Made by a program: the position numbers and the translations under genes
Shown here: positions 57,901 to 63,842 of the stretch, one piece after another
How positions within the stretch are numbered: position 1 is the stretch's first letter
Layout of the letters: each line of letters begins with the position of its first letter
Notes under the pieces: generated by a model
The model's database searches: none
What the model was told of the DNA's origin: nothing
What the model saw: only the letters and a program-made list of their open reading frames with translations
From: Martelella sp. AD-3
GTDB taxonomy: Bacteria > Pseudomonadota > Alphaproteobacteria > Rhizobiales > Rhizobiaceae
Assembly: GCF_001578105.1 (NCBI RefSeq)
Contig: NZ_CP014275.1
Span: 1,426,001-1,490,000, forward strand
Length of the DNA stretch: 64,000 nt
Direction of reading: 5' to 3'

Positions 57901-60900
57901 GGCAGGTCGTTTTCGGGCGATGTCGCGGCTTCGCCTGCAGCCTCATCAACAGAAGGCGCAGCGATGTTGCTTTCACTCGCCAGGGCTTCCGGTTTTCCTG
58001 GAATGGCTTGAATGGCTTTTTCGATCTTGCGACGTTCTTCCACGAGGCGCTTGTTCCAGCCGCCCGCACGCTTCGCCTGTCCTGCTAGGTATTTCAGCCG
58101 TTCACGCAGTTGCGGCTCGGTCATCCCGGCGTAGACGTCCACATTTGTCGGCTTGATTTCCTCCGGCTTCTGGCTCGCCGCTTTTGCCTTCTCGGCAATG
58201 CCGCCGGGCGCTGGCGTGGTCCCGTTCAGGTCCGCGTCGAGGCCGCCGGCAAGCGTGCGCTCAAACGCATCCGGCGCGGCTACAGGTTCAGGCGCCGGCG
58301 CATGTTGAACGACGTCGTTGCGACCAAACTGGTAGGGCGTGCCCTCATGGTCGCGGACATAGACCTCGTCGCCGACATATTTCTCGATCGTGCCCTCAAA
58401 GGCGAAATTCGGGTCTTCGGCCGGCACGACGCGCGTCTTGGTGCCGACGGGACCAAGAAATCCGGTATCGGACGATTGCCGCGCGGCCCCGGTCGTTTGG
58501 GCGGCGGGCGGTGCCCCCTTGGTGACGGCGCGCTCAAGCGGCCCGGCGTTCGGGTTTTCTGGCGCGCCGTCTGAAGGCAGCACGCTGGCAGCGCTTTCTG
58601 GTGCCGCGCCCTGCTGTTCGCCGGTGCGGCTTTGCTCGCGGCCAGCGCCGGTGATGCCGTCATAGGCCGCACGGCCCGCCTGTCCGGCCCCGCCGGTTAT
58701 CCCGCTGACAACGACGGTCTGGACAGCCTGCTGCCGCCACGCCTCTTCCGGCGATAACGGATGGTCGCTCAACCCAACATCGACCTCGGCATGGCTTTGG
58801 CCCACATTGGTCGCCGTTTCCGTTGCCTGTTCGGTGGCTTGCTCAAGCCCCATGCGCCGCGCGGCGTCCGCTGCGCGCATGATCCTTGTGCCGCCCTTGA
58901 GCGGGCTGGAAATCATCTTGAAGGCGATGCCATTACCGATCGCTTCGGGGATGGCTTCCCACGCGCCATAGCGCATGGCCGCGCCTTCCGACGCGATGCG
59001 GATATCTTCCCATTCGCGCGTCGTGAGCTTTCCGCCCTTGTCGCTTTCCGCCTTGTCGCGAACCTGCGATAGAAACTGGTCCTTGCTGCTGCGATAGGCG
59101 ATACCGGCCGATGTCGCGGCACCGGCGGCTGTGCCGGCTGCGGGCGATGCAGCGCTTCCGAGCGCGCCGGCCAAAAGGCTGGGGAGAAGGTTTGCCACCG
59201 AAAAGCCGAGCGACTGATCAAGTCCGGCCAGCGACTGATAATTCGGATCGATATAGGCGTCCTTGGGATCGGTCGCGGTGATCCGGCGGTCGAGCCAGGT
59301 TTTGTCTTCGGCCGGGACGTCGCCGCCACGAACGGCCCGCAAAGTCGCGTTCTCGATTGCGCCGGGAACGCGGGGGAATTGCTCCGCGACAACCTGGGCG
59401 CCTTCGGTGAGCGCCTGAATGGGTGGACGGCCTTCCGGGTTCAAAAGCGGGCGGCGCCCTCCCATGGAGCGGTAAACCTCGTCCACCGACTGCCCGGTTT
59501 TCCTCGCCTCCTCGCGCGCGAACGCCTCGACGGTTGCCGCGTCCTTATTGCCCGGAAAGAGGCCGGTAAAGCGCTCCCACAAAGTCGGCTCATACGCGCT
59601 GACTGACGCCTGTGTCAGGTTCGGGATCGATATGTTGATCTCTTCCGGTTCGACAATCTCCGGCGCGTCGTCACCTTGCGCGTCGAGCCTCGCCAGCTCG
59701 TCCGGCGTGAGCATGCGAAGCTCACTGCCATTGGTCGCATTCAGTTTGTCGAGCAGGGCGTTGATCTGCTCTTCGCGCCCGTCATAAGGTCCACTCGTCT
59801 GAAACGCCGTTGAATCGGGCAGACCCATTTCGCGCTGCCAGTTAAGCCCGTCGATCAAATCTTGCCGGGTCTGATCGGGCAAGTCTTGTCGCGGGCTGTC
59901 GGCGGGATAGGAGCCGCCATTTGACACGCCGCCGGCAAACCGCTCTGCGCGGCCCAGAACCTCATCGCCATAGCGCGCCGTTTTCGGTCCCCAAAGATTG
60001 CGGTCATCGCCTGCAAAATGTGCGTTGACGGCTTCGCGAACCGAATAGCCTTTATCCAGACGGTTCCGGAACTGCTTTGCCGCCGCATCGATGGATTGAT
60101 AGGGATCGTAGGGATTGATGCCCATGCTGGCCGCCGTCGAGGGCAGGTATTGCATGATGCCCCGCGCACGGCCCCACTTTGTTGGCTGCCCAAGCGCGCG
60201 CGGGTCAAAGCCGGATTCCTGCTGGGCTAGCCCCATCAAAACATTGACCGGCACCCCATATTTCTGTGAAGCACTGACAAACGCGTCGAGATAGGGCACG
60301 TCCGGCAGACTGGCAATGCCACCCGTCGGCCCGTCGATCGTTCCGCTTTGCACTTGCAGGTCGACCCCAGAGCTCTTGCCGGCGCTTTGATAGACCTCTC
60401 GAAACCACTGTGGCGCGCGCCCCATATTCGAATTACTCTTGTCGAACATGAACCATGGCGATCCGTCGCCGTTCTGGTCCTTCAGGTCGACATGCAGCAT
60501 GTCGGGGCTGCTGGAATAGGTGATGAAGCGCTTGCCGCCGTTTTTCAGAAGGGTCTGCACGAGCTGGGCGCGCTGACTGTCCGACATGCCGGCCATATTG
60601 ATGTCCGCTGCATCGCCGTGTGTGTGCTCGCCTCCGCCGTTCTTCTTGGCCTTCTCGACAGGGTGGTCGGGAGATCGATACCCGGATGTCAGGTCAAGAT
60701 CGATGCCGAGATCGGCACCGGTACTGGTCAAGGTGCCGTAGAGTTGCTGGCTGATGCCCGTCTGGTTGGCATGCGCGAAATGCAACCTTCCGCCAGCCGT
60801 CGCTGCATGTGCGCTGCCATCGTTGCGCGTGTCGTATCCGTCGGGCGGGTCGTATTGAACCGCGTCTTTCGGCGGATTGTAATCGATACGGTCGCCTGCG

Positions 60901-61127
60901 AAACGAATAGGGCCGGCCTTTTTCTGGCCGGGTGGCCTCAGTCCCAGGCCGCCCGCATTCTTCACGGGTTCATATGCGGGTGGCGCATCCCGGCGCGGTG
61001 ATGCGCCGGGCAGGCGGTCAGCGGTTTTCTTGCTGTCGTCCGGCGACATTGCGAATTCTGGTATGGTCCAGTCTTCATCGTCCCAGCGCATTGCGGTCGG
61101 GTTCGGGGTCTTGGGCATGATGGGCAC
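45936..61127 (-). CDS. Giant phage polyvalent protein (M15 peptidase, lytic transglycosylase, methylase, helicase, zincin, PLxRFG)
   Basis: A 5,063-residue protein (GTG start; ATG at 61118 is the alternative). In order: an M15 peptidase (about 108-215; SGYRSP, H168, D175, H212); a GH23 transglycosylase (about 275-395; E304 in QQESGF); a Gly/Ala-rich hydrophobic stretch (about 640-815); an SH3-like piece (EGTIEKYVGDEVYV); a pyrophosphatase-like domain (about 1083-1210); two copies of a 44-residue repeat; a linker overlapping another gene (1660-1758); an N6-adenine methylase (LEPGMGIG, NPPF at 1952-1955); an SNF2-type helicase (K2578, DEFH 2734-2737, EQREGRGIRQ near 3080); an HEXXH zincin (H3667, E3668, H3671); and PLxRFG (4381-4386). 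Such proteins are thought to be injected with phage DNA, to cross the wall and to block host defences. Those roles are inferred. Confidence 0.88.
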   Translation of the reverse strand: MPIMPKTPNPTAMRWDDEDWTIPEFAMSPDDSKKTADRLPGASPRRDAPPAYEPVKNAGGLGLRPPGQKKAGPIRFAGDRIDYNPPKDAVQYDPPDGYDTRNDGSAHAATAGGRLHFAHANQTGISQQLYGTLTSTGADLGIDLDLTSGYRSPDHPVEKAKKNGGGEHTHGDAADINMAGMSDSQRAQLVQTLLKNGGKRFITYSSSPDMLHVDLKDQNGDGSPWFMFDKSNSNMGRAPQWFREVYQSAGKSSGVDLQVQSGTIDGPTGGIASLPDVPYLDAFVSASQKYGVPVNVLMGLAQQESGFDPRALGQPTKWGRARGIMQYLPSTAASMGINPYDPYQSIDAAAKQFRNRLDKGYSVREAVNAHFAGDDRNLWGPKTARYGDEVLGRAERFAGGVSNGGSYPADSPRQDLPDQTRQDLIDGLNWQREMGLPDSTAFQTSGPYDGREEQINALLDKLNATNGSELRMLTPDELARLDAQGDDAPEIVEPEEINISIPNLTQASVSAYEPTLWERFTGLFPGNKDAATVEAFAREEARKTGQSVDEVYRSMGGRRPLLNPEGRPPIQALTEGAQVVAEQFPRVPGAIENATLRAVRGGDVPAEDKTWLDRRITATDPKDAYIDPNYQSLAGLDQSLGFSVANLLPSLLAGALGSAASPAAGTAAGAATSAGIAYRSSKDQFLSQVRDKAESDKGGKLTTREWEDIRIASEGAAMRYGAWEAIPEAIGNGIAFKMISSPLKGGTRIMRAADAARRMGLEQATEQATETATNVGQSHAEVDVGLSDHPLSPEEAWRQQAVQTVVVSGITGGAGQAGRAAYDGITGAGREQSRTGEQQGAAPESAASVLPSDGAPENPNAGPLERAVTKGAPPAAQTTGAARQSSDTGFLGPVGTKTRVVPAEDPNFAFEGTIEKYVGDEVYVRDHEGTPYQFGRNDVVQHAPAPEPVAAPDAFERTLAGGLDADLNGTTPAPGGIAEKAKAASQKPEEIKPTNVDVYAGMTEPQLRERLKYLAGQAKRAGGWNKRLVEERRKIEKAIQAIPGKPEALASESNIAAPSVDEAAGEAATSPENDLPEPSEAQHEAGNYKMGHVNLNGLDVTIEIPAGGKRRGRDKDGKTWEREVNHHYGYIKRTTGADGENVDVYLGPNAEDAANPIYVVDQKSPDGRRFDEHKAMIGFRNATAARTAFKANFPSDFKTFGGITKMSQEAFRDWLANGDMKAPLRKRAARPDQDVARSATTAAKPTPTGTVKGPLTAEPAEPAPEGAAISSRPANDRWDNAGPNERAQLAKKAGLSPGLAKKDFGDIAEKGRARLIDAMNAEPHATNEATPGAASSQTSGQQEAGQGRFTKARDALKEHKFKKGDRVEFVVPGPFRLPGGKIVQAHIEHGTVNRIISRNQGMVEVKRDGGGAITVHADEAGHLSPEQEDNAPGANDQSDTEASDRWGRASAKERAQLARKAGLSQGLAKKDFADIADKGRTRLIAVMGEEPKLAPVEKPRRDAASVGADRGEGLGDPGSENETTAERAEGVTANTIFTEDAAEKARATLRRKLSQLNSGIDPEIMQAGITLAGYHIEKGARTFAAYARAMVADMGDSVKPYLKSWYMGVKYDPRASNFDGMSSATEVETANVDALSKALDRVDDETQTANSSTQEEKDADNGREPAPTDHREGDQGPAAGTPPEPDGGRTGSDSGRTDGSIERDLRTASKRGDEPDFAHRQPVLSARSEQADTGIDDRRPGSEPDGAGAGNRANRRPLGDYRYAPGELKRDRSRKRVAERNVEIVERIKTLRDENRMATPEERSLLARYAGWGAGEIANGIFPNPKTGLYKDGWQELGERLKAALTPDEYAAARRTTQYAHYTSESVIRSIYAGLNRMGFAGGRVLEPGMGIGLFKGLMPDAMAARTQYVGIEYDPLTAAIAKHLYPESSIREGDYAKSDLPRDFFDAAIGNPPFGQTRITNDPEYRKQAFLLHDYFFAKTIDRVRPGGLVVFVTSKGTMDKGNSSARRYLADRANLVGAVRLPQTAFKDNAGTEVVTDVLFLQKRGEGIEPNGVEWMKTVDVKTAQGPTPVNEYFAANPEMVLGTHALTGSMYRKDSYTVTPRDGDIEAHFDAALQKLPTGIFRATRGSAAEQATVVEHDFNPTAKKEGSVYLNDKGDLYQVSQGVGTPLTTRTNAAGKTIPLNKREMAFLTDYVGLLGALKHAQYDQLHDGDWEASLASLNDAYNAFVAAHGNILANTITEREKADGTVSVAMRFKNNIVLNLDAENALIRSLEEVKPDGTILKGKLLQGRTLNKPTTPKINSVQDALLVSMNQIGRMDMAEVSRLSGKSEQEIISTLGDAVYNDPSSGWVTADAYLSGDVVRKLKQARAAARLDPKLKRNVEALEAVQPAPLAPTDITVQLGSHWVPASDVSAFAGAALKHTFDVTYNPITRLWGVNGEVVSGSEWSIEKMSAPDILEAVLNNRTIRITSRVSDGKGGTTTVPDAEMTEAANAIAKKMDREFRRWIWSDGERSERLAAYYNDHFNNIVPRSFNGDHLTLPGISSRFNLYSHQKRTVWRGIQDGNLYIAHAVGAGKTYEMIALGMEERRLGLSRKPMYAVPNHMLAQFAREFQELYPTAHVMVADEENFHTSNRQQFVARAALNDPDAIIITHSAFGRIRMSDDFNDSYVQDQIDAYQEIKDEVDTSDRTTVKRLEAMIERLERRLTGNLDLDRKDNVLTFEELGVDRLFVDEFHEFRKLDFATNRGAIKGIDPNGSQRAMDLHMKVQYLETINPGRALVAASGTPVTNTMGELYTVQRFMQPRQLEEDGLDSFDAWASQFGEVVEALEPTPAGNYEPVSRFANFVNVPDLMRRVRSFMDILTSDQLGDLVQRPAVAGGGRKVTVTPVPDGYKAYQQQLDSRIKAIRNRKGPPKPGDDIILSVISDGRFSAIDMRFVDPTRPSDPNSKLNTIIEKLARKYHETKDWQYGAAGKPDDLPGASLMLFTDIGLGAQSAANRGFDMRDWIVRELIARGVKPEHLAFMRDYKQHAKKERLFADMRAGKKRILIGGKDMETGVNAQKRLAYLGHLDAPWFPASVEQREGRGIRQGNQNKEIEIEAFATKGSYDSTMWGMNARKQRFITQALQGNDSVRRMEDVSEASSFEMAAALASGDPRYLKLAGLRADVDRLKRLWSAHERGQRDLRSDMQHATATAAYAIKNQKEVEEAIGRRGAIPDPFIGEVNGTAVEGREDFSNAIFAAFHDLASSGQTGSVKIGNVAGIDITFTGENLRGGIGFVAAAEMELPGDGAPLAVWPIDPEASIKGIAQRALNQINRLDKSLADFKRMEEQNAQKVEQLSRRLGAAFPEQAELAEKQEQLQALEDELALENENDQIEPQADAPDDARNSVGEEREPVANLTGDELGPWTNMRDLGRKAEIWYRKNLVEDGGMVTNGETGWEIRFDRRGARKIGGRKGEDLYRMIPALPAILEKGHLISSQADKRGRPDLKAFHVFAATVGLEGVYHDVVVTVRETANGNFHYDLSKDWKSGASTPASNETRNADGADTNKASTQSGLEGDPAIDNIGENPENRNRNDSDRQSVGAADLNLDFADPTATSAAPIRDALTSGRTGPTVSGLIEAGRIVLHDHAPSDQLATAAGWMDGSGIVHLNTSRLSTRTALPVLMHEMFHAGSRSLKGTKRWKNLMARLDTYVRAAERRAREDKPARHDWDRAYQRIRRAQDAGDSMGGNDAARVAEEMGAYAVENVAAMPAGIRQWAETIIGMVKDFMFRRLGIQVGEITPAQLHAFAAAALRNQSSRADNGFEAGRGAPARMEPENRSEPDGADDWTVQALAELAAVDELFQNPKATGKRTLKGVFEAIDPTVRFIGDMERSDEEEASGAEQRFLLRTAKGRDFYIFQTPDDVWTDISQLHEGGSGARIYQAIAEYAFNTDRTFIGDPAGLTDIALRRRNEAMLSSALKHGTTQHLEPHERQLKGEKAIGVPPLHWKNGDDLGNIRSLIDVSLGSIKSKFPEIDDARYDFETRTFRDSEGEPLSDEVLARWASSLRGVREARAGSATLKRSILLNTLSRQSGGERSRSLEQIIRQPRQLVTKGGLKGTFYSVPNMERDPNPPTAEDDVNTIKSWWTSTAQWGSDRLTQTMPKLLATVPMRPLVTELGTEMPSAGDYMTLKQAMDAMRSEWHAKTDKVAQRWLKYRTLHASENRDLMGIMHDSTRMQVDPSEAFQRIFTEKDREKFHESPVGSSERERLSKKAAHDRTRRNDYAELKKQWDKLSPEAKALYVLIRDTYSEIADAYEKVLLGNMEKAINIRIKKAERAFRRDMEGITDQGLTGKEKEDAVKAARDKLAAAKTRTAWNRAARITQMREQFETNRLNGPYFPLARFGNFFVTVRDNDSGEVVSFSRFESVGAQRRFANSMRRKPEYSVEVGALDDSASLRKAVDPGFVSDIEDILADLPFAERAKDEVWQRYLETLPDMSIRKNRIHRKGRSGYDADALRAFAHQMFHGSHQLARLAHSFEMEDALDKMSDEARRAKDPTRAGLVANEINKRHEFIMNPTGSSAVQTITSAAFTYYLAVSPAAAMVNLSQTVIIGVPVLAAYHGGAKGFARAGAQLMGALQDFTLGGGQAERSRRLTEDEKRAMDAGYRTGIIDRTQSHDLAGIGETGVEYRPGRAKVMAAISWAFHHAERLNREVTFLAAYRIARQKGLDHEGAVLKAGDLTWKTHFDYQNTSRPRLMHSDTAKALLVFRNYNVNMLYRLFRDTHQALHGESKEIRREAFTQLSGITAMMMANAGIKGTWMFGIAMVLAGFFLDDGDDPEQALKKAMVEAVGPMMAGLAMDGIPGYLTDTSLSGRVGMPDLWFRSPDRQLEGEDSYNYWLGQVVGAAPGIVENMLRGIRMIKEGKTYRGVETIAPTFITNLMRAYRYQTEGATTFRGDLLLEHVTPWEIFVQALGFTPAALAERYEINNANMNRQKAIMGKRTKLLDQYFQAIQDGNDKQIDRVIEDMRAFSEKYPEQAIAGKTVRRSIRTKQRNTSRAEGGMLYNRKLQQRILENQAPTIYR
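55853..56146 (-). CDS. Nested small phage gene inside the giant ORF (different frame)
   Basis: A 97-residue protein read in a different frame on the same strand as the giant gene. AAGG stands nine bases before its ATG, and another in-frame ATG is at 56155. The product (start MDASQRRQIIEKAIRDRRPE; end LEANRTALEQAIEQIDAL) is a regular charged helical protein. By hand count of the first ~50 codons, roughly four fifths end in G or C. The giant frame across the same bases has under half and encodes a Gly/Asp/Arg-rich linker. This suggests the small frame is the ancestral coding one. The function is unknown. Confidence 0.6.
   Translation of the reverse strand: MDASQRRQIIEKAIRDRRPELHRSLTAGELDQILDELTEASSETFEQLQNEAMNRILRTDSPSFQPDPNKRIQELTIADLEANRTALEQAIEQIDAL
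56667..56799 (-). repeat. Coding direct repeat, copy 2 (giant protein ~1443-1487)
   Basis: Encodes DRWGRASAKERAQLARKAGL followed by SQGLAKKDFADIADKGRTRL, a near duplicate of the copy at 57171-57303, about 500 bases away. Confidence 0.85.
57171..57303 (-). repeat. Coding direct repeat, copy 1 (giant protein ~1275-1319)
   Basis: Encodes DRWDNAGPNERAQLAKKAGL followed by SPGLAKKDFGDIAEKGRARL. It matches copy 2 at 56667-56799 at about 80% of residues. The copies flank an SH3/KOW-like segment (FKKGDRVEFVVPG). Confidence 0.85.
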
Positions 61128-61133
61128 CGGATT

Positions 61134-62507
61134 TTAAGGGTTGATGATGACGACCTTGCCTGTCTTGGGGTCGTAAAAGGGGATGCCCGCCGACACGCGC
61201 CCGCCCTTGGCCGTGCCCTGATCGGCAGCCGGGGGCGTCAGGCCCGGCCCGGCGCTCTGTTGCGCCGGCGGTTGCCCCGCTTGGGAAGAGCTTGACTGCG
61301 ATTGGCTGGACACGCTGTCGATCGCCTGGATCATGTCAAAGGCGATTTTTGCCTGCTCTTCCGGTGACTTCCGCGAGAAGCCGTCGGAGCCACCGAGATC
61401 ATTTGCACTGAGCGTTTTGACCAGGGCTTCCACGCGCTGGTTCATCGGTTTGCCGTCGCTGATATCGAGCAGATTGGGCACCAGTTTTGCGATGTCGTCG
61501 TCCGAATAGCCGTATTGTTTCAAGATCGCGACTTTGGCGGCGGTATCCTGCGCAACCTTGTTGTCCAAAGTCGGGTTCTCGGCGGCGCGCCGCGCTTTCG
61601 CTGCCGCTTCGGCATCGTTCAGCATGGATTGGTTGCCCTGCGCCTCGAGCTTGTTCTGCTGGTCGATCCCGGCCTTTTGGGCTTCCCATGCGTGGTCGCG
61701 GTTTTCCTTGTCGATCTCGGCTTGCGTCTTGGCGGACTGCGCCGCCTTGGCCCGCTCAAGCTGCTGCGTCTGCTCGAAGACCTTCAGCGGGTCGGCGGCT
61801 GCCTCAATAAGCCCCATAAGATCGCGCTTGGAGTTGATCCACGTGGTGCTTTCTTCGCCCGTCTCATCATTCCTGAAGCTCAGGGTCGCGCCGGTCACGT
61901 CGCCGGCATCATCGCGGTCATATTCAAGGCCGGTGAAGGTAATGCCGTTCGGATAATAGCCGTGCGAATTATAGGCCAGGCCGAAATATTTGCCGACGCC
62001 ATCCCAGTCGCCAGCCTCCATGGCATTCAGCATTTGCCCGCCATAGGCCTGGGCCTTCTGAACGTTCTTGTCCTTAACCCAGCTGTTCCACTTCTCTGCG
62101 GTGTCGGGCTGGCCAATTTCCATGAAGTGCTGGGCCACCTTCGGGCCGTATTCATTGGCAAAATAGCTGTTGACCGCCGCAGGTGACCCGTCCGTGTTCT
62201 TCTGTGCTTCCTCAATCCCCTGCTTGAACACGCCGCGCGTGGCCTGTGTGTCTTCATAGGCCTGCCGCTCGCCGGCGAATTGAAGGCGGTTGCGATCATT
62301 GGCGATGCCGAGCCCCTCGATGCGCGCATTGTTCATGCGCTGGGTTTCGCCGAACTGTTGTCGCTGAAACCCCATCTGCTGCTCTTGCATATCGAGCTGC
62401 CGCTTTTTCAGCGCGCGATTGAGGCGCGCATCCTTGATGCTCATGCCCGTGCCGATGCCCCGTGTCAGCCCTTCGGCAAATGCACCCAAACCAATGCCAA
62501 AGCTCAT
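61134..62507 (-). CDS. Probable internal virion protein (unknown fold)
   Basis: A 457-residue protein. The N-terminus is Gly-rich (MSFGIGLGAFAEGLTRGIGT), followed by a Gln-rich coiled coil (LKKRQLDMQEQQMGFQRQQF), a central mixed domain (about 110-230), a second Gln/Ala coiled coil, and a Ser/Gln/Pro-rich C-terminal tail. No enzyme motif is visible. AGGAGAGAGACT precedes the ATG, and the giant gene starts seven bases after its stop. The position between the S74 virion protein and the giant protein fits an ejection or internal virion component. This is inferred from composition and context. Confidence 0.75.
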   Translation of the reverse strand: MSFGIGLGAFAEGLTRGIGTGMSIKDARLNRALKKRQLDMQEQQMGFQRQQFGETQRMNNARIEGLGIANDRNRLQFAGERQAYEDTQATRGVFKQGIEEAQKNTDGSPAAVNSYFANEYGPKVAQHFMEIGQPDTAEKWNSWVKDKNVQKAQAYGGQMLNAMEAGDWDGVGKYFGLAYNSHGYYPNGITFTGLEYDRDDAGDVTGATLSFRNDETGEESTTWINSKRDLMGLIEAAADPLKVFEQTQQLERAKAAQSAKTQAEIDKENRDHAWEAQKAGIDQQNKLEAQGNQSMLNDAEAAAKARRAAENPTLDNKVAQDTAAKVAILKQYGYSDDDIAKLVPNLLDISDGKPMNQRVEALVKTLSANDLGGSDGFSRKSPEEQAKIAFDMIQAIDSVSSQSQSSSSQAGQPPAQQSAGPGLTPPAADQGTAKGGRVSAGIPFYDPKTGKVVIINP

Positions 62508-62534
62508 AGTCTCTCTCCTGCGCGCGCCTTGAAA

Positions 62535-63842
62535 TCAGGCGGCGATGCTCTGTTTTTCGGATTTCTTCGTTTTTGCTGGCGACCGGCGCGCGGGCAGGCC
62601 AACACTGGCGAGCTTGTCGACTTTTCTGTCCAGCTCCTGCACGGCCTTCATGGTGACGCCGACTGCATCCATGACGGGGATGGCCTTGCCGTTGCCTTTG
62701 CCGGTGATGCGCTGAAAGTCCTCGGCATAAGGGCCGATGTGCTCGCTCTCGCCGCTGTCGGCGATGCCCTTCTTGTAGCGCCACGCTTCGACCGGCATGT
62801 CGTTGACCTGATCGAGCGCGCCGTCGACGGACTTCTTGTCTTCCTTGAAGTCCTTCGAGGAAAGCGCCATCACGCCAAGGCCGGCGAGCGAGCCGATGCC
62901 GCCCCAAAGGCTGGAGCTTGATTGCGCATCGGCGGCATTTTGCGCCTGCCATGCATTGAGCTGATTACTGTACTGGGCGTTGAGGATATTGGCCTGATTG
63001 CCGTAGCCGGCCATCGCCGCCTGATAGCCTTGCCCCATGATCGACGCGTTTCCGGCCGACTGCGCGTTGTTGGCGGATGTCGTCTGCATCGCCGCTTGTC
63101 CGCTCGCCGAACTGAGACCCAGCGAGGCCGCCGGGTTGACGGCCAGCCCGTTGCCGAGGTTGATCGCATCCGCCTGCAGCGCGAGCCCCTGATTGCGCAC
63201 GGTGTTGCGGGCGTTGTTCTCGGCGCCTGCGGCGGCAAGAGCGGTTCCTTGCGCGCCGGCCCGCTCGACGCCGGCAAAACGCCCGCTTGTCGGATCGACA
63301 CCCATCGACGCCATGTTGCGTTCTGCGACTTGGCGTTGCTGATTTGCATTGTTCAGAACGTCGGCCTTGGCCTCGGCGGCGGACTTCTCCTGATTTTCCC
63401 TGCTATCCCAGTTTTTCGCCTTGTCGATGAATTCGTCTTGCAACGGCAGGAACCTGTCTTCATAGCGCGCGCGGTCATCGGTCGCCCAGCCCTGCGCCTG
63501 CGCGGCGGCGGCAAGCTGCTGTTCGGTCACCTGCTTTGCGAGCTTGTCCTGTTCGGCCTGTCGCGCATTGGCGACGCCATATTGTTCTCGCATCATCGCC
63601 AGATAGTCTTCGCCGAGTTCCGCCTGCTTCATGGCGGCCTTGCCGATATTCGGGTCGGGCTCCGGGGCGGATGCCTGGTTCTTCTTAAACAGGATCAGCC
63701 GTTCCCATGGTTTCGGCTCATCGTCGCAGTTGGTGTCATGCCGCCAGAACTGAAGGTCGCCAGAAAGGCAGGGGTTTCGCTGCTGCCAAATGGCAAGCAG
63801 CGCTACGGCCATGACAGCAAGGAGGGTGAGCACGTCGGTCAT
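62535..63842 (-). CDS. Phage virion protein with peptidase S74 intramolecular chaperone domain
   Basis: A 435-residue protein. It has an N-terminal hydrophobic helix (about 4-20), a Cys-containing spacer, and the block APEPDPNIGKAAMKQAELGE that opens many rhizobial phage homologues. Gln/Ala-rich helices follow (about 80-330). From about residue 335 there is an S74 chaperone/autoprotease domain (SSKDFKEDKKSVDGALDQV, EAWRYKKG, HIGPYAEDFQRITG). S74 domains trimerise and cut themselves off tail fibres or spikes. The TM start may be a small upstream gene fused to the virion protein. The ATG overlaps the GNAT stop by four bases. Confidence 0.82.
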   Translation of the reverse strand: MTDVLTLLAVMAVALLAIWQQRNPCLSGDLQFWRHDTNCDDEPKPWERLILFKKNQASAPEPDPNIGKAAMKQAELGEDYLAMMREQYGVANARQAEQDKLAKQVTEQQLAAAAQAQGWATDDRARYEDRFLPLQDEFIDKAKNWDSRENQEKSAAEAKADVLNNANQQRQVAERNMASMGVDPTSGRFAGVERAGAQGTALAAAGAENNARNTVRNQGLALQADAINLGNGLAVNPAASLGLSSASGQAAMQTTSANNAQSAGNASIMGQGYQAAMAGYGNQANILNAQYSNQLNAWQAQNAADAQSSSSLWGGIGSLAGLGVMALSSKDFKEDKKSVDGALDQVNDMPVEAWRYKKGIADSGESEHIGPYAEDFQRITGKGNGKAIPVMDAVGVTMKAVQELDRKVDKLASVGLPARRSPAKTKKSEKQSIAA

